Shown here: positions 37,263 through 45,204 of the stretch, piece after piece
How the letters are laid out: each line of letters begins with the position of its first letter
How positions within the stretch are numbered: position 1 is the stretch's first letter
NCBI GenBank assembly: GCA_024690885.1
Contig: JAILOI010000037.1
Span: 1-64,000 of the forward strand
DNA length: 64,000 bases
Origin: Lachnospiraceae bacterium
GTDB lineage: Bacteria; Bacillota; Clostridia; Lachnospirales; Lachnospiraceae
Direction of reading: 5' to 3'
The notes under the pieces: model-generated
Told to the model about the DNA's origin: nothing
The model's input: only the letters and a program-made list of their open reading frames with translations
The model's database searches: none
Translations under genes and position numbers: made by a program

Positions 37263-37667
37263 TTAGGACTTGGTTACAATATCAAAGCGACTAAATTCCG
37301 CATTGGTTGCGGTGGTCAGCGCCTGATAATTCAACTGTTCGGAAGCCAATTCCACGTTCTCTGTATCCACGTCTACATTGTTGCGGTCAATACGATAAGA
37401 GAAGTTGGCGTAGTCCGTATACTGGGTACCGTTGAGTTTTGCAGTATCCATATTCTTCACCACACGGTTGATGGAGCCATCTCCCAACTGCATGGCAGTC
37501 GTCTTCATCTGGCGTTCTAATACGCTCTTAAATTCAATGTCCTGTCGCTTATAATTCGGAGTATCCACGTTCGCTAAGTTGTTGGCAATCATCGTCTGAC
37601 GCAGCCAACTGGCATCCATGGTCCGATCTAAAACATTGATATAAGAAAAAGCATCGGATGATATCAT
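37263..37667 (-). CDS. flgB: Flagellar basal-body rod protein FlgB
   Basis: 134 residues with MDASWLRQTMIANNLANVDT near the start and a C-terminal axial helix. First gene of the superoperon. The ATG at 37667 follows GGGAG; an in-frame start seven codons upstream has no ribosome site. The promoter at 37705-37733 gives a leader of about 30 bases. Confidence 0.95.
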   Translation of the reverse strand: MISSDAFSYINVLDRTMDASWLRQTMIANNLANVDTPNYKRQDIEFKSVLERQMKTTAMQLGDGSINRVVKNMDTAKLNGTQYTDYANFSYRIDRNNVDVDTENVELASEQLNYQALTTATNAEFSRFDIVTKS

Positions 37668-37704
37668 ACTTACTCCCTTCCGGTACAAACACCACTCTCA
37701 ATTT

Positions 37705-37733
37705 ATTATAGAAATATCGCAGGAAAAAGACAA
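37705..37733 (-). promoter_or_regulatory. Main promoter of the fla/che superoperon
   Basis: Minus strand TTGTCT (37728-37733), 17-base spacer, consensus TATAAT (37705-37710). It lies after the codY terminator and just before flgB, so it should drive the whole operon from flgB. It is sigma-A-like, not sigma-28-like, consistent with early-class genes. Confidence 0.75.
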
Positions 37734-37804
37734 GTGTTTTTAACATGATATTGTGGGTTTGTCCTTATCAAAAAACTAAATATAGCATCCTCTTTCAAAA
37801 GAGA

Positions 37805-37844
37805 ATATAAAAAAGGGACTCATAGTCGCCTATAAATCCCTTTT
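37805..37844 (-). terminator. Rho-independent terminator of codY
   Basis: Stem AAAAGGGA (37811-37818) / TCCCTTTT (37837-37844), extendable through two mismatches. On the minus strand it is followed by TTTTTTATAT. It separates codY from the motility operon promoter. Confidence 0.8.
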
Positions 37845-37884
37845 CGCGTTTCATCCATGTTATGAACTTTAAAATGTAGTTACT

Positions 37885-38667
37885 TTAAATATCGGTATCA
37901 TTCTGTAATTTCTTTAATTCATCGAATACCGCATCGTTTAATACCTTAATGTAGGTACCCTTCATTCCGGAGGAACGAGACTCAATGACACCGGCACTTT
38001 CGAACTTACGAAGTGCATTTACGATAACGGATCTGGTAATGCCAACCCGATCAGCGATACGGGATGCAACCAGGATACCTTCGTTGCCATCTAACTCATC
38101 AAAAATATGAACAATTGCTTCCTGCTCAGAGAAAGACAAGGTATTGATTGCAGATTTCACGATACGCTTCTTACGGCTCTCCTCTGCATTCTCCTCGTTC
38201 ACGGAACGCATCATCTCAAGACCAACCACGGTGGTACCGTACTCGGACAAGATAATATCATCAATGTCATACTGCTTGTCATAACGATAAACAAACAAGG
38301 TACCAAGACGCTCACCTGCAATATCGATTGGGGTAATAATTGCAGCATAACGCTGAATATCATCCTTCTCAAAACCTAAGGTTTCCAAATTCACATTCTC
38401 CTTGGTGGATAAAATACCAAGTAAACGTTCATTGAGCATCGGATCGATAAAACCGCCAACCTTGTCAACGATCAATTCTGTCAAATCCTTGGTTCCGTCC
38501 GCATGGCTAAGGCCAAGTGCCTTACCCTTCTTGGAAATAACCAGGATACTGGAATCCAAAATCTCAGTCAAAACAGAACAAATATCGTTAAAGACAACCT
38601 TAGAAGAATTATTGTTATGTAATAATTTTCCAATCTTACGGGTCTTATCTAAAAGCTGTACACTCAT
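37885..38667 (-). CDS. codY: GTP-sensing pleiotropic regulator CodY
   Basis: 260 residues, family length. N-terminal GAF domain (about 1-155) that binds branched-chain amino acids, and a C-terminal winged helix with the CodY recognition segment ASRIADRVGITRSVIVNALR. It represses nitrogen and amino-acid genes, and in several Firmicutes motility genes, when nutrients are plentiful. GGAGGAAG precedes the ATG. It has its own promoter and terminator. The position between topA and flgB is conserved with B. subtilis, where clpQY, xerC and trmFO also lie there. Confidence 0.96.
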   Translation of the reverse strand: MSVQLLDKTRKIGKLLHNNNSSKVVFNDICSVLTEILDSSILVISKKGKALGLSHADGTKDLTELIVDKVGGFIDPMLNERLLGILSTKENVNLETLGFEKDDIQRYAAIITPIDIAGERLGTLFVYRYDKQYDIDDIILSEYGTTVVGLEMMRSVNEENAEESRKKRIVKSAINTLSFSEQEAIVHIFDELDGNEGILVASRIADRVGITRSVIVNALRKFESAGVIESRSSGMKGTYIKVLNDAVFDELKKLQNDTDI

Positions 38668-38705
38668 ATACTTCCTCCAAAAAAACTAAAAACAGATACA
38701 GACTT

Positions 38706-38734
38706 ATCTTACAATATCTGTCGAAAAAATTCAA
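38706..38734 (-). promoter_or_regulatory. Probable promoter of codY
   Basis: Minus strand TTGAAT (38729-38734), 17-base spacer, TAAGAT (38706-38711). Four of six matches at each element, just upstream of the codY ribosome site. Confidence 0.5.
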
Positions 38735-38735
38735 T

Positions 38736-38750
38736 AATTATCAAAAAATT
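38736..38750. promoter_or_regulatory. CodY-box-like operator upstream of codY
   Basis: AATTATCAAAAAATT matches the 15-base CodY consensus AATTTTCWGAAAATT at 13 positions. It abuts the -35 of the codY promoter, which suggests autoregulation. AT-rich sequence makes chance matches possible. Confidence 0.5.
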
Positions 38751-38780
38751 TATACAGAATCCGTGATTGTGTCCAGACTA

Positions 38781-40853
38781 TTAAGATTTTGATTCTGCAA
38801 TATAGCCGCATTGTTCATTGGCACAAACAATCCGATTGCCCTTCTGCACCATATAAGAACCACACTTCGGGCATTTCTGTTCCACCGGGCGTGGCCAACT
38901 CATAAAGTCGCAATCCGGGTAATCTTCACAGCCATAGAACCGACGGCCCTTCTTGGTCTTACGTACCACAATATCCTTCCCACACTTCGGACATGCAACA
39001 CCAATCTTCTCCAAGTAAGGCTTCGTATTACGGCAATCCGGGAATCCCGGACAAGCTAAGAACTTTCCATGTGGGCCATACTTGACCACCATGTTCCGTC
39101 CACAATTCTCGCAGATGACATCCGTTACTTCGTCGGAGATTTCCACCTTTTCCAATTGCTCCTGGGCAATTTTGACGGATTCCTCCAAATCCGGATAGAA
39201 GTTTCGAACGATGGACTTCCAATCCACTTCGCCCTCTTCCACACCATCCAACAGGCTTTCCATATTTGCGGTAAAGCTCTCATCCACGATGGTAGCAAAC
39301 GATTCCTTCATGATGTCATTGACCACATCACCAAGCTCGGTCACGAAGATGCTGCGGCCTTCCTTGCCGATGTAACGACGCTTTAGAAGTACCGTAATGG
39401 TCGGCGAATAGGTACTCGGTCTGCCGATTCCAAGTTCTTCCAGGGTATGAACCAAAGACGCTTCGGTAAAATGTGCCGGCGGCTGAGTAAAATGCTGCTT
39501 CTCCTGGAATTCATTCAACGTCAGCTTACTCTCTTGTGTCAGTGACTCGGTTACGGAGTTCTTATCTTCCTCCTCATCGTCTGCAGATACATACACACTC
39601 ATGAAACCGTCAAAAATACGTTTGGAAGTAGCAAGGGAGAATACGTAATCTCCTGCGCCCACACGTACGGTGGTGGTTTCAAATTCTGCAGATGCCATCT
39701 GGCTTGCCATAAAGCGACGCCAAATCAACTGATACAAACGGAACTGATCTCTGGACAAGGATTCCTTGATATCCGAAGGGATCAGATGCAAGTTTGCCGG
39801 ACGAATGGCCTCATGGGCATCCTGAATGTTCTTCTTGGACTTCTTGGTTGCAATGTCCCGATCATCGGAAAACTCTGCACCGTATGTCTCGGTAATGAAT
39901 GCCTTGGCATCTGCCTTGGCTTCATCGGAGATACGAACCGAATCCGTACGAAGATAAGTAATCAAACCTACGGTTCCACTGCCCTTGATGTCCACACCTT
40001 CGTACAACTGCTGAGCAACCTGCATGGTCTTCTGCAAGGAGAAGTTTAATGCCTTGGATGCTTCCTGCTGTAAGGTGGAAGTGGTGAATGGAAGGGGTTT
40101 CTTCTTCTCGCGCTTGGATTTCTTGGTGCTGATGACATGAAATTCTTCCTTTTCACAGGACTTCATGATTGCATCCAAGGTTTCCTTGTCGGAGATATCC
40201 ATCTTTCCATCCTTGTCGCCATAGAAGCTGGCAACAATTGGTTTCTTTGCACCCTTGACGGATAATTCCACGTCTAAGGTGTAGTATTCCTTCGGAATAA
40301 ATGCATTAATTTCGTCTTCGCGATCACAGATGATGCGTAACGTAACGGACTGCACACGTCCGGCGGAAAGTCCTCGTTTTACCTTGGCCCACAACAGTGG
40401 ACTAATGCGATAACCAACCATACGGTCTAGGATACGACGTGCTTGCTGTGCATCCACCAGATGCATATCAATGTCCCGGGGATTCTTGAATGAGTTCTTC
40501 ACTGCATTCTTGGTGATTTCGTTAAATGTAATCCGGGAATAAGATTTATCTTCCAGCTTTAACGCCTTGGTTAAATGCCAGGAAATTGCCTCTCCTTCCC
40601 GGTCCGGATCTGTTGCAAGATATACGTGATCTGCTTTCTTTACCTCCTTACGAAGGGACGCCAGCAAATCGCCCTTGCCACGAATGGTAATGTAGCGCGG
40701 TTCGAAATCATTCTCCGGGTCGATACCCAGTTGGCTCTTGGGCAAGTCTCTTACGTGTCCGTTACTAGCAACGACTTCGTAATTCTTACCTAAGAACTTC
40801 TTGATTGTTTTCACTTTGGTAGGGGACTCTACGATAACAAGATTCTTAGCCAT
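38781..40853 (-). CDS. topA: DNA topoisomerase I
   Basis: 690 residues. N-terminal Toprim domain (NLVIVESPTKVKTIKKFLGK, VYLATDPDREGEAISWHL) and the catalytic Tyr in GLITYLRTDSVRIS (about 310). Three C-terminal zinc ribbons carry Cys pairs CENCGRNM, CPKCGKDIV and CPKCGSYM. It relaxes negative supercoils. The third ribbon ends CANEQCGYI. GAGG precedes the ATG. It follows dprA by 17 bases, an arrangement shared with B. subtilis (smf-topA). Confidence 0.97.
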   Translation of the reverse strand: MAKNLVIVESPTKVKTIKKFLGKNYEVVASNGHVRDLPKSQLGIDPENDFEPRYITIRGKGDLLASLRKEVKKADHVYLATDPDREGEAISWHLTKALKLEDKSYSRITFNEITKNAVKNSFKNPRDIDMHLVDAQQARRILDRMVGYRISPLLWAKVKRGLSAGRVQSVTLRIICDREDEINAFIPKEYYTLDVELSVKGAKKPIVASFYGDKDGKMDISDKETLDAIMKSCEKEEFHVISTKKSKREKKKPLPFTTSTLQQEASKALNFSLQKTMQVAQQLYEGVDIKGSGTVGLITYLRTDSVRISDEAKADAKAFITETYGAEFSDDRDIATKKSKKNIQDAHEAIRPANLHLIPSDIKESLSRDQFRLYQLIWRRFMASQMASAEFETTTVRVGAGDYVFSLATSKRIFDGFMSVYVSADDEEEDKNSVTESLTQESKLTLNEFQEKQHFTQPPAHFTEASLVHTLEELGIGRPSTYSPTITVLLKRRYIGKEGRSIFVTELGDVVNDIMKESFATIVDESFTANMESLLDGVEEGEVDWKSIVRNFYPDLEESVKIAQEQLEKVEISDEVTDVICENCGRNMVVKYGPHGKFLACPGFPDCRNTKPYLEKIGVACPKCGKDIVVRKTKKGRRFYGCEDYPDCDFMSWPRPVEQKCPKCGSYMVQKGNRIVCANEQCGYIAESKS

Positions 40854-40870
40854 TTGAAAACCTCTGATTA

Positions 40871-42049
40871 TTATTTACATCGAATGTATTGATTCTTAAA
40901 GCTTTCCCGGATGAGACCCAATTCACACAAACGCATCACAATAGAAATCAGCTTTAAGAGATCCAAGCCAGTTTCATCCGCTACATCCTGAATGCTTCTG
41001 GCATAGAAATCGAAACAACTATACACCATCGAATCTTCTTTTTCAAGGGAAAATTCAGGTGAATTATCTGATTTCTTATCTTTTTGGTCTTCTGTTTTAC
41101 TTATTATACCCGCTTTTTCCGGTTCATAATGTGTCAATTTTGGCATGTTTTCCATTTCTTCTATATAAGTACCAAGCCCGCTTTCCCGGTATTCCTGCCA
41201 GAAGGTTTCCGGATTTTGCAGGATCCCCGCACCCTGTCGTATGAGATTATTGCATCCCGTACTCATCACGTCCGTAATCCGCCCCGGCATGGCATAGATA
41301 TCCCGCCCTTGTTCGAGGGCGAAATCCACAGTGATGAGGGAGCCACTCTTCTCCTTGGCTTCCATCACCATCACCACATCGGATAATCCGGAAATAATAC
41401 GATTTCTTGCAGGAAAAAAGCGTGCAATGGGCTGTGTCCCCGGACAATACTGAGAAATCAGCAACCCCTTGGTTCCAATTTGCTCATAGATATCCCGATT
41501 CTCTCTCGGGTAGCAATACTCCACACCGCCACCTAGGACTGCGATGGTTTTGCCTCCTGCCGATAGGGCCCCACGGTGAGCTGCTCCGTCAATACCCCGA
41601 GCCATCCCACTGACAATCACCGCTCCCTCTTCGGCCAGGGATCTGGCAAAATGCATGGACATGGTTTTCCCGTAATTGCTGGCTCTGCGAGCCCCCACCA
41701 TGGCGATGGTTTTTCCGTTGGCGATGGATAAATCTCCTCGATAGAACAAGCCATATGGTGCGTCCACCACCCCACGCAGCCGCAGGGGATAATCCGTCAT
41801 GCCCAGGGTGGTCAGATAGATGTCTTTCTCCACCATGGTTTGTGTGTCTTTTAGAATCCGTGCCTCACATCTCGAATCCAGGATGCCCTGAATTTGTGCC
41901 GCACTTAAGCCCTCCACGCCCTGCAGAGCAGTTTTGGATGCTTCATAGATGCCCCTTGCAGAGCCAAAGTGTTCAAATACCAGGCGCTTTTTCAAATCCG
42001 TCAGACCATAGTAGGCGGCCCACCAATATTCATAGCTTAACTCATTCAT
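40871..42049 (-). CDS. dprA: DNA processing protein DprA (Smf)
   Basis: 392 residues. N-terminal helical domain, central Rossmann-like DprA fold (MVGARRASNYGKTMSMHFAR, VSGMARGIDGAAHRGALSAG), a linker, and a C-terminal winged-helix domain (QDVADETGLDLLKLISIVMR). DprA loads RecA on incoming single-stranded DNA during transformation. It overlaps the comM gene by 4 bases (ATGA), so both transformation-related genes are coupled. Confidence 0.95.
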   Translation of the reverse strand: MNELSYEYWWAAYYGLTDLKKRLVFEHFGSARGIYEASKTALQGVEGLSAAQIQGILDSRCEARILKDTQTMVEKDIYLTTLGMTDYPLRLRGVVDAPYGLFYRGDLSIANGKTIAMVGARRASNYGKTMSMHFARSLAEEGAVIVSGMARGIDGAAHRGALSAGGKTIAVLGGGVEYCYPRENRDIYEQIGTKGLLISQYCPGTQPIARFFPARNRIISGLSDVVMVMEAKEKSGSLITVDFALEQGRDIYAMPGRITDVMSTGCNNLIRQGAGILQNPETFWQEYRESGLGTYIEEMENMPKLTHYEPEKAGIISKTEDQKDKKSDNSPEFSLEKEDSMVYSCFDFYARSIQDVADETGLDLLKLISIVMRLCELGLIRESFKNQYIRCK

Positions 42050-43584
42050 TGCAGTTCCACCTCCCAGTACTTTTTGTCCATACTCTTGTAGGTGGTGGCC
42101 AGCATCAAATGCGGTAAGCCAATGGTCACAGCTCCTTCCAAATCTGCTATGGTACGAGCTACCCGTATGACCTTATGGTAGGTGCGGGCCGTCAGTCCCA
42201 AGGAGTCAAACTGCTGCTTCATAAAGGCCTGCTCCTGTTCTCCCAACGGGCAATACTTAGGGATATCCCTGGCCGGTATTTGACTGTTGAACTGGTAGGG
42301 TTCCTTGGCAAAGCGGGTCTGCTGGATCTGTTGGGCCAAAACCACCCGCTTTCGAATCTCAGCAGAAGGCTCATTGGCGCTGGTGTTTACGATGTCGTTG
42401 TAACGGACCTTTTCCACCGAGACACAGATATCCATACGGTCCAACAGGGGCTGGGAAATCCGGCTTAAATACCGGTCAATCTGGGGCTTGGTACAATGAC
42501 AACGGGCCGCATCCTCCGAAGCAAAATATCCGCAAGGACAGGGGTTCATGGCTGCCACCAGCATGAAGTTCGCCGGAAACGTAAAATCCCCATTCACACG
42601 GGATACATGAATTTGCTTATCTTCGAGGGGCTGACGCATAATTTCGATGGTCTCCCGCCGAAACTCCGGCAACTCATCTAGGAATAAAACGCCCCGGTGG
42701 GCCAGGGAAATCTCCCCGGGATGCGGCGTCTGGCCTCCGCCTGCCAATCCATTGGCGGAGATAGTATGATGGGGTGCCCGGAAGGGACGTTGATTGATTA
42801 AGCTCTGTCGCTGGCCAAAAAGCCCACAGACACTGTAAATCTTGGAAACCTCCAGCTGCTCCTCCATAGTCATGGGCGGTAGAATCGATGGAATGCATTT
42901 GGCTATCATGGATTTACCGGCCCCCGGTGGTCCGATCATCAGAAAGTTGTGCATACCGCTGACGGCGATTTCACAAGCTTTTCGCAGGAAGGCCTGGCCC
43001 TGGATGTAGGCAAAGTCATTGCCATTATCCCCCGGCAGTTCTCCTTCCACCGCTTCCGGTTTCAACGGTTCGATTCCGTCATTTAAGTAGGCAATCACAT
43101 CCGATAGATGCGCCACCGGGACGATGTCCATCCCCGGCACCAGCATGCCTTCCCCGTAATTGTCCCATGGCAAAATCACCCGGGTCATATTGGCATCCCG
43201 GGCAGCCAGAACCATCGGCAGAATACCGGAAATCGGGTGCACCTCTCCGTTGAGTCCCAGTTCCCCGATGAAGACCTTCTGTTCCAATGCTTTCGGATGG
43301 ATTTCTCCATTTGCCGCCAATACTGCAATGGCGATGGCCAAATCAAAGCCACTGCCGTTCTTTTTGATATTGGCCGGGGATAAATTGACGGTGATGCGTT
43401 TGATGGGCAACACATAGCCACTATTGCGTAGCGCGGTACGCACCCGGTCTCTTGCCTCCCGCACTTCCGAGGATAGAAAGCCCACCAGTTCAAACATGGG
43501 CATACCCTCACTAATATCCGCTTCCACGCGGACAATACTACTATCAATGCCACGCAAATTCGTGGACATCACAGCTTTATACAT
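42046..43584 (-). CDS. comM: YifB/ComM family AAA+ ATPase (Mg-chelatase-like)
   Basis: 512 residues. N-terminal Lon-type fold (MYKAVMSTNLRGIDSSIVRV, ITVNLSPANIKKNGSGFDLA), AAA+ core with Walker A MIGPPGAGKSMIAKCIPSIL and Walker B VLFLDELPEF, and a C-terminal lid region. ComM is a branch-migration helicase aiding natural transformation. The start is the ATG at 43584 with AGGAG upstream; the frame is open 24 codons further without support. Confidence 0.93.
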   Translation of the reverse strand: MYKAVMSTNLRGIDSSIVRVEADISEGMPMFELVGFLSSEVREARDRVRTALRNSGYVLPIKRITVNLSPANIKKNGSGFDLAIAIAVLAANGEIHPKALEQKVFIGELGLNGEVHPISGILPMVLAARDANMTRVILPWDNYGEGMLVPGMDIVPVAHLSDVIAYLNDGIEPLKPEAVEGELPGDNGNDFAYIQGQAFLRKACEIAVSGMHNFLMIGPPGAGKSMIAKCIPSILPPMTMEEQLEVSKIYSVCGLFGQRQSLINQRPFRAPHHTISANGLAGGGQTPHPGEISLAHRGVLFLDELPEFRRETIEIMRQPLEDKQIHVSRVNGDFTFPANFMLVAAMNPCPCGYFASEDAARCHCTKPQIDRYLSRISQPLLDRMDICVSVEKVRYNDIVNTSANEPSAEIRKRVVLAQQIQQTRFAKEPYQFNSQIPARDIPKYCPLGEQEQAFMKQQFDSLGLTARTYHKVIRVARTIADLEGAVTIGLPHLMLATTYKSMDKKYWEVELQ

Positions 43585-43644
43585 ATTCACTCCTAACCGG
43601 GAATGGATTCGTCGAATGACGATAGAAATAAAATCGATGGATGT

Positions 43645-43653
43645 ATCATAGCA
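43645..43653 (-). promoter_or_regulatory. Extended -10 promoter of comM-dprA-topA
   Basis: Minus strand TGcTATGAT gives an extended -10 (TATGAT at 43645-43650). No good -35 is seen. It lies 61 bases upstream of the comM start, divergent from the RluA-type gene. Confidence 0.45.
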
Positions 43654-43663
43654 CAAAAATGGG

Positions 43664-43669
43664 TATAAT
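43664..43669 (+). promoter_or_regulatory. Consensus -10 just before the RluA-type gene
   Basis: TATAAT on the plus strand ends 7 bases before the ATG at 43677. Transcription would start at or next to the start codon. No convincing -35 lies 16-18 bases upstream, so confidence is modest. Confidence 0.4.
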
Positions 43670-43676
43670 AAAACCC

Positions 43677-44558
43677 ATGAATCGAGAAATCCTATATACC
43701 ATTACAAAAGAATATCCGAGTATTCACCATTTTTTCAAGGAGCATCAGTATCCGCGGGGGTTGGTGGCTGCTTTAAAAAGAAATCCCCTGGTATTCAAAA
43801 ACGGCAATCCCACCATGGCGTATCAGCCCTTGTCTCCGGGAGATACCCTGCTGATTCGCCTCCCCCTGGAGTCGACCCATTCCTCCATGCAGATCATTCC
43901 AACCGATGTGCCCCTTGATATCGTCTATGAGGACGAGGATTTACTGGTGGTCAATAAGCCGGCAGGCATGTCCATCCATCCGTCTTTGCATCATTACGAG
44001 GACTCTCTGGCCAATGCGGTTGCCGGATATTATAAAAAACAAGGTACTTCCATTGTGTTTCGTTGCGTCAATCGTCTGGACAAAAACACCACCGGTCTTA
44101 CTATCATTGCGAAAAACCAGCTGGCTTCTGCCGTATTAAATACCCAGGGCAAAAACCGGGAGATTCATCGCACCTACTATGCCGTCGTGGAGGGCGCCAT
44201 TACGGAGGATGGCACCGTTGATGCGCCCATTGGACGTCTAGGAGATTCTGTAATCTTGCGCACCATTGATTGGGAGCATGGGCAGCAGGCCGTCACCCAT
44301 TATCATCCCCTGCAACAGGCCAATGGCTTTACCCTAGTGGAATGTCACTTGGAAACCGGTCGTACCCATCAGATTCGGGTGCATATGAACTATATTGGAC
44401 ATCCCATGCCGGGCGATTATCTTTACCATCCGGATTTTAGCCGGATTGCAAGACAGCCTCTGCATTCCGCACGCCTCGTCTTTCACCATCCCATTACCGG
44501 AGCCGTCATGGATTTTCGATGTCCCATGCCAAAAGATATGGAGGAGCTTCTATCATAG
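43677..44558 (+). CDS. RluA-type RNA pseudouridine synthase
   Basis: 293 residues. An S4-like N-terminal region (about 10-65), then the RluA catalytic domain with FRCVNRLDKNTTGLTIIAKN (catalytic Asp about 135) and HLETGRTHQIRVHMNYIGHP. It isomerises uridines in rRNA or tRNA; which position cannot be told. No ribosome site is visible at any of the possible starts (43641, 43659, 43677); the last is chosen because the family begins there. It is one of only three plus-strand genes here and ends in a strong terminator. Confidence 0.85.
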   Translation: MNREILYTITKEYPSIHHFFKEHQYPRGLVAALKRNPLVFKNGNPTMAYQPLSPGDTLLIRLPLESTHSSMQIIPTDVPLDIVYEDEDLLVVNKPAGMSIHPSLHHYEDSLANAVAGYYKKQGTSIVFRCVNRLDKNTTGLTIIAKNQLASAVLNTQGKNREIHRTYYAVVEGAITEDGTVDAPIGRLGDSVILRTIDWEHGQQAVTHYHPLQQANGFTLVECHLETGRTHQIRVHMNYIGHPMPGDYLYHPDFSRIARQPLHSARLVFHHPITGAVMDFRCPMPKDMEELLS

Positions 44559-44580
44559 AAGACTCCTCCATTTTATTTCT
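44538..44580 (+). terminator. Terminator of the RluA-type gene, possibly bidirectional
   Basis: Arms ATGGAGGAG (44538-44546) and CTCCTCCAT (44563-44571), with an inner TTCT/AGAA, are followed by TTTTATTTCTT. It includes the last codons of the gene. The convergent DUF5662 gene ends at 44573; its side has a weaker U-tract. Confidence 0.8.
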
Positions 44581-45190
44581 TGTTATGTAAAATATGTTTA
44601 CGAATAAACGCTTCTGTTTTCTCTTCTCCCTCTGTTGCCAGCTTTTCCAGCATAAACTCCAGGAGCGCTCCACTTTGGGGATGCAGCAGAAGTTTGCTTT
44701 TGCCCTTGTTGTAATAATCGAGGGCACTCCGATTGGTGTAGTGTTCCTTCATGTAATTCTTGCAGGCAGAAACCCGATCCACATACATCTCCACCACATA
44801 CTTCACCGGCATCTTCATACCGCCGAAAATCTGCTGATCATCCAGGGTGTAATCCATCCAATATTCCAGATGATGGAGGTTTCGTCCCTTGTGATGCAGC
44901 CAGGCTCGAGAGCAGCCTTCTTCCGCACGTTCCACATTGTTTGGACTTTTGTTCCCCTGATAATACCGACAACCGGCCAGAAATTCCACCGGGTGATACT
45001 TACTTAAATCATGGAGCAATCCCTGCTTGTATAAACCTAAACGAAAGCAACCCTTCATCACCAACCACTTATGATGATTGATGGTCCGAAGATGTCCCCA
45101 GGCCTTCTTCCAGGAAAACTTTCCCCGCGTTCCCGGAATCTTCTGATATTCCTCTAAAAACCCCTCCAAATCCTCTCTTGGATCAATCAT
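44573..45190 (-). CDS. DUF5662 family protein
   Basis: 205 residues, soluble. Histidine-rich motifs suggest a metal site: INHHKWLVMKGCF, LLHDLSKYHPVEF and AWLHHKGRNLHHLEYWMDY, an arrangement like HD-domain hydrolases. I recognise it as DUF5662, common in Lachnospiraceae, with no known function. AGGAG precedes the ATG. It starts 14 bases after the GH13-like gene, so the two are probably one transcript. The C-terminal tail is Lys-rich. Confidence 0.75.
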   Translation of the reverse strand: MIDPREDLEGFLEEYQKIPGTRGKFSWKKAWGHLRTINHHKWLVMKGCFRLGLYKQGLLHDLSKYHPVEFLAGCRYYQGNKSPNNVERAEEGCSRAWLHHKGRNLHHLEYWMDYTLDDQQIFGGMKMPVKYVVEMYVDRVSACKNYMKEHYTNRSALDYYNKGKSKLLLHPQSGALLEFMLEKLATEGEEKTEAFIRKHILHNKK

Positions 45191-45204
45191 TGTCTGTACT
45201 CCTG

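Noticed and set aside
38753-38797. Hairpin CAGAATC/GATTCTG at the end of topA as a terminator
   Set aside because: A 7-bp stem with a loop over 30 bases is too weak to call, despite A/T-rich sequence after it.
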